Assembly: GCA_964621185.1 (NCBI GenBank)
Contig: CAZULM010000020.1
Location: forward strand, 1 to 64,000
DNA length: 64,000 nt
Reading direction: 5' to 3'
DNA from: M3007 sp964621185
GTDB taxonomy: Bacteria > Bacteroidota > Bacteroidia > Chitinophagales > Saprospiraceae
Each line of letters starts with the position of its first letter. Within the stretch, counting starts at the first letter, position 1. Made by a program: the position numbers and the translations under genes. This document shows, piece by piece, positions 40,138-49,241 of the stretch. The notes under the pieces were generated by a model. It was given only the letters and a program-made list of their open reading frames with translations. It made no database searches and had not been told where the DNA came from.

Positions 40138-43095
40138 ATGAATAAACGTCAACTCAATGCATGCCTGTTGCTGCTTGCCCTGTTTCTTACCGGAAACGTG
40201 GCGCTGGCACAACGGCAAATCACGGGAACCGTCTCCGACATCGACAATGGCGAGCCACTGATCGGGGCCAGTGTCGTCGTGGAGGGCACCACCACGGGTG
40301 TCATTACCGATCTGGACGGCAACTACCGCCTGACACTGCCCGAAGGTGCCAAGTCGCTAAAAGTGAGCTACACGGGCTACGCCGAACAGGTCGTCAACAT
40401 CGGCAGCAGCAACACCGTCAATGTTTATATGTCGGCAGGCCTGGCGCTCACCGAAACGGTGGTGATCGGCTACGGCACCGTCAAGCGGGAAGATGCCACT
40501 GGCCTGGTGCAGACCGTTTCTTCCGAGTCGTTCAACCGGGGCGCCATCACCGGCCCGCAGGAACTGCTTTCCGGGAAAATCGCGGGGGTGGTCATCACCA
40601 ACGACGGCGGCCCGGGCAGCGGCGCGAAGATCAGGATCCGGGGCGAAGCCTCGCTCTCCGCCTCCAACAACCCGCTCATTGTAGTGGACGGCATCCCCCT
40701 CGACAACGGCGGGGTGTCGGGCAGCCGCAACCAGCTGAACATCGTGAACCCCAACGACATCGAATCCATTACCGTGCTGAAAGATGCCTCTGCTGCCGCT
40801 ATCTACGGCAACCGGGCATCTGGCGGCGTCATCCTCATCACGACAAAAAAAGGGAAGCTCGGCAAAAAGATCCAGCTGGGCTACAACGCCAACGTCTCGG
40901 TGGGCCAGACTGCCAACCGCGTGGACGTGCTCACAGCCGACGAGTTCAGGGCTGCGGTCAATGCGCATTACGCCAACCCCGACCCCATGGCGCCGCCGCA
41001 CCCGGCGCTTGCCCTGCTCGGCAATGCCAACACTGATTGGCAAGACGAGATTTACCAGTCGGCCTGGGGCCAAGACCACAGCGTGAGCCTCTCCGGCGGT
41101 GTGGGCGTGGTGCCGTACCGCGTCTCCTTGGGCTACACCAACAAGGACGGGGTGCTGAAGACCGACAATTTCAACCGCTATTCCGCTGCAGTGAACCTGA
41201 ACCCAGGTTTTTTGGACAATACCCTTCAGGTGAATGTGCATTTCAAGGGCATGTTGTCGAACAACCATTTCGCCGACCGGGGCGCCATCGGCAACGCACT
41301 GAGCTTCGACCCCACGCGGCCCGTGCGCGACACCTCCGCCCGGTATGGCGGGTTCACTACCTGGAAGATACCCAACGGCAACCCCAACGGCCTGGCGCCC
41401 ACCAACCCGGTGGCGTTGCTGGAACTGCGCGACGACAATTCTACCGTCAAGCAGTACATCACCAATGCCGCTGTGGACTACCGCTTCAAGTTCCTGCCGG
41501 CTTTGCGGGCCAATGTCAGCTTAGGCTACGACTATTCGCATGGCTCAGGCACGGTGGTGGCGCCCAATTTCGCCGCTTTTGCTTTCGATGCCATCAACGG
41601 GGGCGGGGTGGACAACGAGTACGAGCAGACGAAAAAGAACTCCGTGCTGGAATCCTACCTGAACTACAAAAACGGCTTTGGCGACCACGACGTGGATGTG
41701 ATGGGCGGCTATTCCTGGCAGCATTTTGAAGTGGGCAGCTCGTACCGGAATTCCGACAGCGCGGGCACGCCGGCAGAAACGACCATTGGCACCGACCCGG
41801 CAGAGTTTTACCTGATCTCCCTTTTTGGCCGCATCAACTATGCTTTTAAAAACAAGTACCTGCTCACGGGCTCCCTGCGCCGCGACGGTACGTCCAGGTT
41901 TGCGCCACAATACCGCTGGGGCCTTTTCCCCGCTGCCGCGTTTGCGGTAAAGCTGATCGACAACGACCAGAAATACTTAAGCAACCTCAAGTTGCGCACC
42001 AGCTGGGGCATCACCGGGCAGCAGGACATCGGCGATTACTACGCCTACCTGGCCCGCTACCAGTTTGGCAACCCCAACGCGCAGTACCAGTTCGGCGACG
42101 AGTTCATCACCACCATCCGCCCCAATGGTTATGTGGGCGACATCAAATGGGAGGAAACGACCACCTACAACGCCGGACTCGATTTTTCCATCGTAAAAAA
42201 CAGGCTCTCCGGCTCGGTGGACTTGTACCAGCGGAACACCAAAGACCTGCTGAACTTTATCCCCTTCTCTGCCCTGTCGAACCTCACGAATTTCGGCACC
42301 GACAACATCGGCACCATGGAGACCAAGGGCGTGGAGCTCAGCCTGAATTTCACGCCGGTGAAGACAAAGGATATAAACTGGGACGTTTCCACCAACTTTG
42401 CCTACAACACCTCCACTATAACCAAGCTGACCACCAGCGACGACCCGAACTACAAAGGCGTGTTCACGGGCGGCATTGCCGGCGGGGTAGGCAGTAACAT
42501 CCAGATTCACAGCGTGGGCTATTTCCCCAGCTCTTTCTATGTTTTTGAACAAAAATACGACGAAACGGGCAAGCTGCTCGAAGGGCAGTTCGTTGACCGC
42601 AACCGCGACAGCATCATCAACGACGACGACAAGTACCGCTACAAAAACCCGGCGCCGCTTTATACCTTAGGCATCACCAGCAGCCTCAGTATCGGGAAGT
42701 TCAGCCTCTTGTTTGCGGGTCGCGCCAATTTCGGCAACTACGTGTACAACAACGTGCAGACCGATATGGGCTATCTCAACCGGCTCTACCACACCACCAA
42801 ATACCTGTCGAACGTGAACCAGTCGGCGGTAGATCTCCAGGTGCTGGACCAGGCCAAGCTCACTTTCAGCGACCATTTTGTGACCAACGCGGCCTTTTTC
42901 CGCTTCGACCACATCACAGCCAGCTACAACTTCGACAAGTTGATCGGCAAATATCTGAATGTGTACCTGACGGTGCAAAACCCAATTGTGATCACGAAAT
43001 ACAAGGGCCTCGACCCGGAACTCGGCAACGGCATCGACAACAATGTTTATCCAAGGCCCAGAACCTATGTGCTGGGTCTGAATGTCAATTTCTAA
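40138..43095 (+). CDS. SusC/RagA-family TonB-dependent transporter
   Basis: The product has 985 residues. Signal peptide ends at ALAQ; the CarboxypepD_reg-like domain (QITGTVSDIDNGEPLIGASV, GVITDLDGNYRLTLP), the TonB-box region VVIGYGTVKREDATG and the plug with IRIRGEASLSASNNPLIVVD, VLKDASAAAIYGNRASGGVI are standard SusC landmarks. A 22-strand barrel ends with YVLGLNVNF. It forms the outer-membrane channel closed by the SusD lipoprotein, which is encoded 18 bp downstream. The locus probably imports a glycan or oligosaccharide recognised by the SusD and SusF-like proteins; no glycoside hydrolase is in the window, so this is not a full polysaccharide-utilisation locus here. Confidence 0.96.
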   Translation: MNKRQLNACLLLLALFLTGNVALAQRQITGTVSDIDNGEPLIGASVVVEGTTTGVITDLDGNYRLTLPEGAKSLKVSYTGYAEQVVNIGSSNTVNVYMSAGLALTETVVIGYGTVKREDATGLVQTVSSESFNRGAITGPQELLSGKIAGVVITNDGGPGSGAKIRIRGEASLSASNNPLIVVDGIPLDNGGVSGSRNQLNIVNPNDIESITVLKDASAAAIYGNRASGGVILITTKKGKLGKKIQLGYNANVSVGQTANRVDVLTADEFRAAVNAHYANPDPMAPPHPALALLGNANTDWQDEIYQSAWGQDHSVSLSGGVGVVPYRVSLGYTNKDGVLKTDNFNRYSAAVNLNPGFLDNTLQVNVHFKGMLSNNHFADRGAIGNALSFDPTRPVRDTSARYGGFTTWKIPNGNPNGLAPTNPVALLELRDDNSTVKQYITNAAVDYRFKFLPALRANVSLGYDYSHGSGTVVAPNFAAFAFDAINGGGVDNEYEQTKKNSVLESYLNYKNGFGDHDVDVMGGYSWQHFEVGSSYRNSDSAGTPAETTIGTDPAEFYLISLFGRINYAFKNKYLLTGSLRRDGTSRFAPQYRWGLFPAAAFAVKLIDNDQKYLSNLKLRTSWGITGQQDIGDYYAYLARYQFGNPNAQYQFGDEFITTIRPNGYVGDIKWEETTTYNAGLDFSIVKNRLSGSVDLYQRNTKDLLNFIPFSALSNLTNFGTDNIGTMETKGVELSLNFTPVKTKDINWDVSTNFAYNTSTITKLTTSDDPNYKGVFTGGIAGGVGSNIQIHSVGYFPSSFYVFEQKYDETGKLLEGQFVDRNRDSIINDDDKYRYKNPAPLYTLGITSSLSIGKFSLLFAGRANFGNYVYNNVQTDMGYLNRLYHTTKYLSNVNQSAVDLQVLDQAKLTFSDHFVTNAAFFRFDHITASYNFDKLIGKYLNVYLTVQNPIVITKYKGLDPELGNGIDNNVYPRPRTYVLGLNVNF

Positions 43096-43113
43096 AATTT
43101 AAACGCTGAAACC

Positions 43114-45309
43114 ATGCGCAACATAAAAATCATGACCATTGCCGTGCTGCTGTTCGGGGCAGTCGGCTGCTTCAAAGACCTGGACACCATTCCATTAGAC
43201 CCCGACATTCTTACCGCAGAGGCTGTGTACAAACAACCGGGCGCCTACAAACAGGTGCTGGCAAAGCTGTACGCCGGGCTTTCCGTTTCAGGCCAACAGG
43301 GCCCTGCCGGCCAGGCCGATATTTCGGGTATCGACGAGGGCTTCGGGCAATATTTGCGGGGATTTTGGTATCACCAGGAATTGCCGACCGACGAGGCGGT
43401 GATCGGCTGGAACGACCAGACCATCAAGGATTTCCACGCCCAGAGCTGGACCTCCGGCGACGGCTTTATCTACGCTTTTTACAGCCGCGTTTTTTACCAG
43501 ATCGCCTTAGCCAATGAATTCCTGCGGGAAACAACAGATGCCAAGCTGGATTCGCGGGGCGCTGATGCCGCCTTGAAAGCCGAGGTGAAACAATACCGCG
43601 CCGAAGCCCGATTCCTCCGTGCCTTGAGCTATTGGCATGCGCTCGACATATTCCGCAACGTGCCTTTTGCCACCGAGGCAGACGTGGTGGGCGCTTTTAC
43701 GCCAAAACAAGCCAAACCGGAAGACCTGTTCCGCTACATCGAGTCGGAATTGAAAGCCATCGAGCCTGAGCTGGCGGCGCCAAGGGCCAACCAGTACGGC
43801 CGCGCCGACAGGGCTGCCGCCTGGATGCTGCTCGCAAAACTTTACCTCAACGCCGAAGTGTACATCGGGCAGCCGCGCTATACCGATTGCCTGACGTATT
43901 GCGAATCCATTTTGGGGGCTGGATACGAACTGGAGCCCACGTACCAGAATCTGTTCCTCGCCGATAACCATAAATCGAAGGAGATCATTTTCCCGGTCAC
44001 GTTCGACGGGGTGAACACCCGCACCTGGGGCGGCATGACCTTCATCATACGCGCCGGCATCGGCGGCAGCATGAACCCTGTGGCTTCGGGCGTGGTCAGC
44101 GGCTGGGGCGGCACCAGGGTTACCCGGCAACTGGTGGAAAAATTCCCGGCTGACCTCACAGGCATCAAGGTGAACTTCAACCCCGGCATGACGGCCAACT
44201 ACCCGAAACTGTACCTGCCGGGCTCACACCAGGGCTGGGACGCTACCCAAACCAGCAACTCCCTGGCGGCCACTTCCACCACAGCGCCCAACAACAAGAT
44301 TTATGAAGGGCACCGGTACTTCCCCAACCCCAACACGGAAATCCTTTTCACCCAGATTTCTTCCAACTCTGCCCCCAAATTCGGCGATAACGGGGCCGAC
44401 GGCACCCTGGAAACGGGCGGCGCCAACATACTCGTGCCGGAAGCAGGGCTGCATTTCATGAAAGTAAACCTTAACAACAAAACCTACAACATCGAAAAGC
44501 GCACCTGGAGCATCATCGGCAGCGCCACCGGCGGTGTGGATATGGACATGACCTGGGACAACGACCAGCAGGTACTGGTTGTCAGCGGCCAGCTGATAGC
44601 AGGTTCCTTCCGGTTCAGGGCCAACCACAGCGACGCAACGAGCCTCGGCGACACAGGGGCCGACGCCATCCTCGAAGCAAACGGCGCGGAAATCCAGATC
44701 GCCCAGGAAGGAGGGTACAAAATCGCCCTCGACGTGGACAAGCCCGACTACACCTACCAGATCAAGCTGACCAGTTTCGACCGCCGCGGCATGTTCTATA
44801 CCAACGGCCAAAACATCGACATCAACGACCTGACCCTGTTCACCGACGGCTATGCCTCCAACAAGTTCAAAAACGTGACATCCACCGGGGCGCAGGGTTC
44901 GGACACGGACTTTCCCGATACCGATTTTCCGATGTTCCGCCTTGCCGATGTTTACCTGATGGCTTCCGAAGCGCTGCTGCGCACGCCTGGTGGCGACAAG
45001 GACAAGGCCGCCAATTATTTCAACAAGGTGCGGGAGCGGGCATTCACCGGCTCGGTGGGAAATTTTTCTGCCCAAGACCTCAACTTAGACATCATGCTCG
45101 ACGAGCGCGCGCGGGAGCTGTACTGGGAGTGCCACCGGCGCACCGACCTGGTGCGTTTTGGCCAGTTTACCGACGGCAGCTACAAATGGGCCTGGAAAGG
45201 CGGGGTGAAAGAAGGCGCTTCCGTGGGCAGCTTCCGAAACATTTACCCGATTCCGTCGCAGGATCTGGGGGCCAACCCGAATTTGAAACAAAACCCTGGT
45301 GGGTATTAA
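43114..45309 (+). CDS. SusD/RagB-family lipoprotein with inserted SusE/F-like modules
   Basis: The product has 731 residues; SusD proteins are usually 480-600. Lipobox Cys in FGAVGCFKD. The SusD helical core (YRAEARFLRALSYWHALDIF) and RagB end (FRLADVYLMASEALLR, LDERARELYWECHRRTDLVR) are intact. Between them, at about residues 362-552, lie two beta-sandwich modules, KLYLPGSHQGWDATQTS and WSIIGSATGGVDMDMTWDND, similar to the SusE/SusF starch-binding repeats and to the protein encoded next. Thus glycan binding has been added into the SusD lid. The insert is in frame, with no sign of disruption. Confidence 0.9.
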   Translation: MRNIKIMTIAVLLFGAVGCFKDLDTIPLDPDILTAEAVYKQPGAYKQVLAKLYAGLSVSGQQGPAGQADISGIDEGFGQYLRGFWYHQELPTDEAVIGWNDQTIKDFHAQSWTSGDGFIYAFYSRVFYQIALANEFLRETTDAKLDSRGADAALKAEVKQYRAEARFLRALSYWHALDIFRNVPFATEADVVGAFTPKQAKPEDLFRYIESELKAIEPELAAPRANQYGRADRAAAWMLLAKLYLNAEVYIGQPRYTDCLTYCESILGAGYELEPTYQNLFLADNHKSKEIIFPVTFDGVNTRTWGGMTFIIRAGIGGSMNPVASGVVSGWGGTRVTRQLVEKFPADLTGIKVNFNPGMTANYPKLYLPGSHQGWDATQTSNSLAATSTTAPNNKIYEGHRYFPNPNTEILFTQISSNSAPKFGDNGADGTLETGGANILVPEAGLHFMKVNLNNKTYNIEKRTWSIIGSATGGVDMDMTWDNDQQVLVVSGQLIAGSFRFRANHSDATSLGDTGADAILEANGAEIQIAQEGGYKIALDVDKPDYTYQIKLTSFDRRGMFYTNGQNIDINDLTLFTDGYASNKFKNVTSTGAQGSDTDFPDTDFPMFRLADVYLMASEALLRTPGGDKDKAANYFNKVRERAFTGSVGNFSAQDLNLDIMLDERARELYWECHRRTDLVRFGQFTDGSYKWAWKGGVKEGASVGSFRNIYPIPSQDLGANPNLKQNPGGY

Positions 45310-45354
45310 AATAAACAAAATCAACTCTTTTTCAAGCTTTTAAACTTTTCTGAC

Positions 45355-47133
45355 ATGAAACTTCGATTACTTTTTTCAACGCTTTTTTGCAGCATGCTGC
45401 TCTTCAGCGCAAGCCAGGCTCAGTCCATAGGGTTGATCGGTTCCGCTACGGCAGGCGGATGGGATGTGGATACCAATATGGTGCAGCACCCCGACAGCGC
45501 CCACTTGTGGTCGCTGGTCATCGACCTGAATGTGGGCGACGTGAAATTCCGGCAGGACGATGCCTGGACGATCAACTGGGGCTTCAAGGATTTTCCGACA
45601 GGCATTGGGGTGCAAGACGGGCCGAATATCACCATTCCTGCGGCCGGGCAATGGACGGTTGACTTCAATTCCAACACCGGAGCCTATAAATTTGCTTATA
45701 CCTCCGATATCGGGATAATTGGCGATGCTACGCCTTCTGGATGGGGAGAAGACACCAAGATGTACTACGACCCGACTGACCCAGACTCCAACAACTATTT
45801 CATCCGCTTGAACTTGGTGCAAGGCGGCGCGAAGTTCCGGGCAAACAGCGCCTGGACAGTCAACTGGGGATCGGCTGACTTCCCCGAAGGCACCGGCACC
45901 CAAGACGGCGCCAACATCCCCGTGCCATCAGCCGGTAAATACCTGATCAAGTTCAACAAAGCGACAGGGGCTTACAAATTTGAAGAGATCCTGGAGTTTG
46001 CCAAAATTGGCCTGATTGGTAGCGCAACCCCGGGCGGCTGGAACACCGATTCGCCCCTGACAAAAGACAACGCCAACCCGAACCTTTGGAAAGCAAACAT
46101 CACTCTGACCGACGGCGAAGCCAAGTTCCGCGCCAATGAAGCCTGGGCGATCAACTGGGGCGACACGCTGTTCCCTTCCGGCATCGGCATACTCAACGGG
46201 CCGAACATCCCCGTTACCGCCGGTGATTATCTGGTGACTTTCAACACCCAGACCTACGAGTACAACTTCCTGCCCCTGGTGTTTTATGCAACTGTAGGCA
46301 TCATCGGCAATGCCACGCCCGGCGGCTGGGATACCGATACCGATATGATGAAAGATGCCAACGACCCATCCATCTGGCGCTTGCGCATCATCCTGACCGA
46401 CGGCGAAGCCAAATTCAGGGCCGACGACGCCTGGACAGTGAACTGGGGCGCGGGCGATTTCCCCTCAGGCACCGCACTTCCTGATGGCGCCAACATCCCG
46501 GTGCCGGCAGGTGAGTACAAGATCACGTTCAACTCGACTACCGGCGCTTACAATTTCGAAAAATTAGTGGTGTTCAGTACCGTGGGCCTTATAGGGCCGG
46601 CTACGCCAATAGGCAACTGGAACGAAGACGTTGACATGACCAAAGATGCCCTTGACGAGTCGTTCTGGTTCATCAATTCCATTGACTTGACAGATGGCGA
46701 AGCCAAATTCAGGGCTGAAGATGCCTGGACAGTAAACTGGGGCCTGGCACAATGGCCATCTGGTATCGGCGTGCAAGACGGGCCGAACATCCCGATCACG
46801 GGCGGCACTTACCGCGTGACCTTGAACTCTGCCACTGGCGAATACGGCTTTACGCCGCCCGCATCCACCGTTAACCTGTTGTCGGCAAACACCGTCAGCG
46901 TGATGCCCAACCCGGCGAAAGACGTGCTGACCATCAATATCAACGCAGCTGAGCTGCAGGGTGACGTGCGGGTAATAGTCTTCAACAGCCTCGGCACTCA
47001 GGTGATGGTGCAGAACATGAACATCCAGCAAAGCGCGCAGCTCGACGTTTCGCGCTTGGTTCCGGGCAATTACATCGTGCATATTGCCAACAACAAGTTT
47101 GTGGTGGGCAAGAAGATCGTGCTGGTGAAATAA
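45355..47133 (+). CDS. SusF/SusE-like five-repeat protein with T9SS domain
   Basis: The product has 592 residues. Signal peptide ends at SASQAQS. Five repeats of about 93 residues follow, each with IGLIGSATxGGWxxDTxM, DGEAKFRADDAWTVNWG and a GxYxVTFNSxTGAYxF end, at about residues 24, 117, 212, 305 and 400. The C-terminus VMPNPAKDVLTIN...GKKIVLVK is a type A T9SS sorting domain rather than the lipobox of SusE/F. It probably binds carbohydrate at the cell surface for the SusC/D pair upstream (45 bp gap). Using T9SS instead of lipidation for a SusF-like protein is noteworthy. Confidence 0.88.
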   Translation: MKLRLLFSTLFCSMLLFSASQAQSIGLIGSATAGGWDVDTNMVQHPDSAHLWSLVIDLNVGDVKFRQDDAWTINWGFKDFPTGIGVQDGPNITIPAAGQWTVDFNSNTGAYKFAYTSDIGIIGDATPSGWGEDTKMYYDPTDPDSNNYFIRLNLVQGGAKFRANSAWTVNWGSADFPEGTGTQDGANIPVPSAGKYLIKFNKATGAYKFEEILEFAKIGLIGSATPGGWNTDSPLTKDNANPNLWKANITLTDGEAKFRANEAWAINWGDTLFPSGIGILNGPNIPVTAGDYLVTFNTQTYEYNFLPLVFYATVGIIGNATPGGWDTDTDMMKDANDPSIWRLRIILTDGEAKFRADDAWTVNWGAGDFPSGTALPDGANIPVPAGEYKITFNSTTGAYNFEKLVVFSTVGLIGPATPIGNWNEDVDMTKDALDESFWFINSIDLTDGEAKFRAEDAWTVNWGLAQWPSGIGVQDGPNIPITGGTYRVTLNSATGEYGFTPPASTVNLLSANTVSVMPNPAKDVLTININAAELQGDVRVIVFNSLGTQVMVQNMNIQQSAQLDVSRLVPGNYIVHIANNKFVVGKKIVLVK

Positions 47134-47275
47134 TATACCAGGTTTTAGGTGGATTTGAAGGATTGATGGATGCTTTACCCGCCATAGCATTTGCGAAGGC
47201 AGTTGAAAAATTGATTTTCAACAGATTACAAGCATTCAATTTTCACAGCCACTTTGCGTTGGCTAATCCATCGCT
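47133..47275. repeat. Dispersed repeat R2, copy downstream of the Sus locus
   Basis: It begins ATATACCAGGTTTTAGGTGG and continues to TTCACAGCCACTTTGCGTTG (about 47250). It closely resembles 62814-62910 upstream of clpP: TATACCAGG head, GATTTGAAGGATTGATGGAT, then GATTTTCAACAGATTACAAG. This copy carries an extra insertion CCCGCCATAGCATTTGCGAA related to the palindrome inside the ABC-F gene. Confidence 0.75.
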
Positions 47276-47296
47276 ATTTTATTTCGATAGAGCGTC

Positions 47297-47332
47297 AGAC
47301 CTTCCAGATTTTCAAAACCTGGAAGGTCTTTT
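47297..47332. terminator. Stem-loop terminator-like element
   Basis: AGACCTTCCAG (47297-47307) and CTGGAAGGTCT (47319-47329) pair perfectly around ATTTTCAAAAC and are followed by TTT. Probably terminates transcription of the Sus-like operon; the sequence also belongs to a type of hairpin common in this phylum. Confidence 0.7.
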
Positions 47333-47335
47333 ACG

Positions 47336-47442
47336 TTATACTATGATTCGCCTGATTTTTGTGATTGAGTTTGATTTATTCAACTGATTTTCAATTGATT
47401 ACAAAGTTCGACATGCACAAAACCAAGCGGCGTGAGGTATAT
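47336..47442. repeat. Dispersed intergenic repeat R1, copy c
   Basis: A full-length copy of about 107 bp: CTATGATTCGCCTGATTTTT at the left, TTGATTACAAAGTTCGACAT in the middle, CAAGCGGCGTGAGGTATA at the right. Confidence 0.85.
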
Positions 47443-47633
47443 TTATCGAAATAAAAATCGGCTTGGTTTTCGGCAGCCCCTCAGCCCCTGCCTCCCTCAA
47501 AACAGCCATTGCCTCCCGGCTTTCCGCCATTTTTGAAAACTCACCCCTTTAAAGTTTGGCGGCATGAAAGGCAAATTCGCAGATTTGTGGCAAAATCGAA
47601 ACGCTATTTTTTGGCCACCAAAAATGTCTTGCC

Positions 47634-49118
47634 ATGCGCATTTTCTACCCTCTGCTTTTCAGCCTCCTGTTTTCTGGCAGCCTTTTCGCCCAAATGCCCT
47701 ATACCACAGCCAACAAATACGCCTATCGTGTGCAAAAAGACCTGGTGTACGGCGTTGCGCCTAACTATGTCGGCGTGATGGACACCCTTGAAATCGACCT
47801 TTACAAACCGCTTGCCGACAACAACCCGAAGCGCCCGCTGCTCGTGCTGGTGTACGGCGGCTCTTGGCTCGCCGGCTGCAAGGAAGACGTGAAAGATTTT
47901 GCCATCGACATGGCGCGCAGGGGCTATGTGGTCGCTTGCCCCAATTACCGGCTGGGCTGGCATAAAGACAGTTATGTGCCTGCCCCGAATTGCTTGCTCG
48001 ACGGCACCCAGCGCAACTTGTACCCGTTCGATTCCTGTGAAATTATTAGAGCGCTGTACCGGGGGCAGCAAGATGTGAAAGGGGCAATTCGCTGGCTCAA
48101 AAGCCGCGCCCAGCAGGATTCTACCGACATCTGCAAGGTATTGGTCGGCGGTTTCAGCGCGGGCGGCTTCAATGCCTTGGCGGTGGGCTTCCTCGACCGC
48201 CCGGAAGAAAAGCCCCTTTGCTGTTTCGACCTGCCCAACGTGCTGCCACCAGACCCAAACATGCTCAACCAGGCCGTGATGAAAAACTGCGTGCCGAGCA
48301 GTTTCAGCGTCACCCCAACTGCCCGTGCCAGACCCAACCTTGGCAGCATCGACGGCACACTTAACCAAAATGGAACGGATGCCAATGTGTTGGGCGTGGC
48401 GAATTTCTTTGGCGGCGTGCCCTATGAGGCCCTGCCCAACAACTGGCTGGCAGGCCCCGACACCCCAGCTGTTTATCTCTACCATCAAACTTGCGATGGC
48501 ATCGTGCCTTTCGGTTATGGGCAGCCGTTTTTTGTTATTTCCCAGTATTGCAACTTAGGCTGTACGCCCTGGCATTACAAGACACCCCATGTTTATGGGT
48601 CTGGCTCCATTGCTGCTGCCCTGGAATCGCTGCCCGGCAAACCGATATGTTTCAAAACGGAGTTTACTACCTGTACGGCGTTCAATCCGAGCCTGGCCCT
48701 GTTTGAATGTGCCAGGTATGCTGATAACGGTTCGTACCATTACGTTGACCAACAATATGTTAGGCTGCAAACCATGTCGAATTTTTTCAGCCCCTTTGTC
48801 GGCAACCCTGCCCTTTGCAACCGCACAAGCTGCGCCACAGTGGCCACTCAGGCCCCGGCATCGCTCTTTGATGGCGTTCAGGTGGCGCCCAACCCGTTTA
48901 CCGATCGCTTGACTTTGTTCACCGACACGCCGCCTTCCGAACCTGTGCTGTTGGAACTGCTGCAGCTTACCGGACAAGTGATTTGGCGCGACACAAGGGT
49001 GCTGGCGCCTGGCGCAAACGAGCTGTTTCAGGGGCTTCAAATTCCGGCGGGTGCGTATGGGCTGCGTGTAGTAGGGAAAGATGGGGCGCGAATGTTCGTT
49101 GTGCGCCTTGATAGATGA
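47634..49118 (+). CDS. Secreted alpha/beta hydrolase (esterase-like) with T9SS domain
   Basis: The product has 494 residues. Signal peptide MRIFYPLLFSLLFSGSLFAQ. The hydrolase core has VLVYGGSWLAGCKEDVKD (oxyanion loop), nucleophile elbow VGGFSAGGFNAL, and DxxVP-type acid near TCDGIVPFGYGQPFF. Several Cys pairs suggest disulphides. The C-terminal VAPNPFTDRLTLF ... GKDGARMFVVRLDR is a T9SS sorting domain. It is probably a surface or released esterase acting on polymers or acylated sugars and may serve the Sus-like locus 500 bp upstream, though repeats and a hairpin separate them. The catalytic His is likely in HVYGSGS or YHYVDQQ. Confidence 0.85.
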   Translation: MRIFYPLLFSLLFSGSLFAQMPYTTANKYAYRVQKDLVYGVAPNYVGVMDTLEIDLYKPLADNNPKRPLLVLVYGGSWLAGCKEDVKDFAIDMARRGYVVACPNYRLGWHKDSYVPAPNCLLDGTQRNLYPFDSCEIIRALYRGQQDVKGAIRWLKSRAQQDSTDICKVLVGGFSAGGFNALAVGFLDRPEEKPLCCFDLPNVLPPDPNMLNQAVMKNCVPSSFSVTPTARARPNLGSIDGTLNQNGTDANVLGVANFFGGVPYEALPNNWLAGPDTPAVYLYHQTCDGIVPFGYGQPFFVISQYCNLGCTPWHYKTPHVYGSGSIAAALESLPGKPICFKTEFTTCTAFNPSLALFECARYADNGSYHYVDQQYVRLQTMSNFFSPFVGNPALCNRTSCATVATQAPASLFDGVQVAPNPFTDRLTLFTDTPPSEPVLLELLQLTGQVIWRDTRVLAPGANELFQGLQIPAGAYGLRVVGKDGARMFVVRLDR

Positions 49119-49119
49119 G

Positions 49120-49225
49120 TTTTATTAACACATAGGCACATAGGGACATAGAACACATAGATTTTACAATCCAAACTCAAAAATCTATGTGTTCTATGTC
49201 CCTATGTGCCTATGTGTTAATAAAA
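49120..49225. terminator. Perfect 46-bp inverted repeat between convergent genes
   Basis: The left arm, 49120-49165 (begins TTTTATTAACACATAGGCAC), is the exact reverse complement of 49180-49225, with a 14-nt loop. It consists of degenerate ACATAG units. It starts two bases after the esterase stop codon and ends 16 bp before the convergent aminopeptidase stop, so it most likely ends transcription from both sides. Such length without a mismatch is unusual. Confidence 0.85.
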
Positions 49226-49241
49226 CTATGTGTTAAAATAA

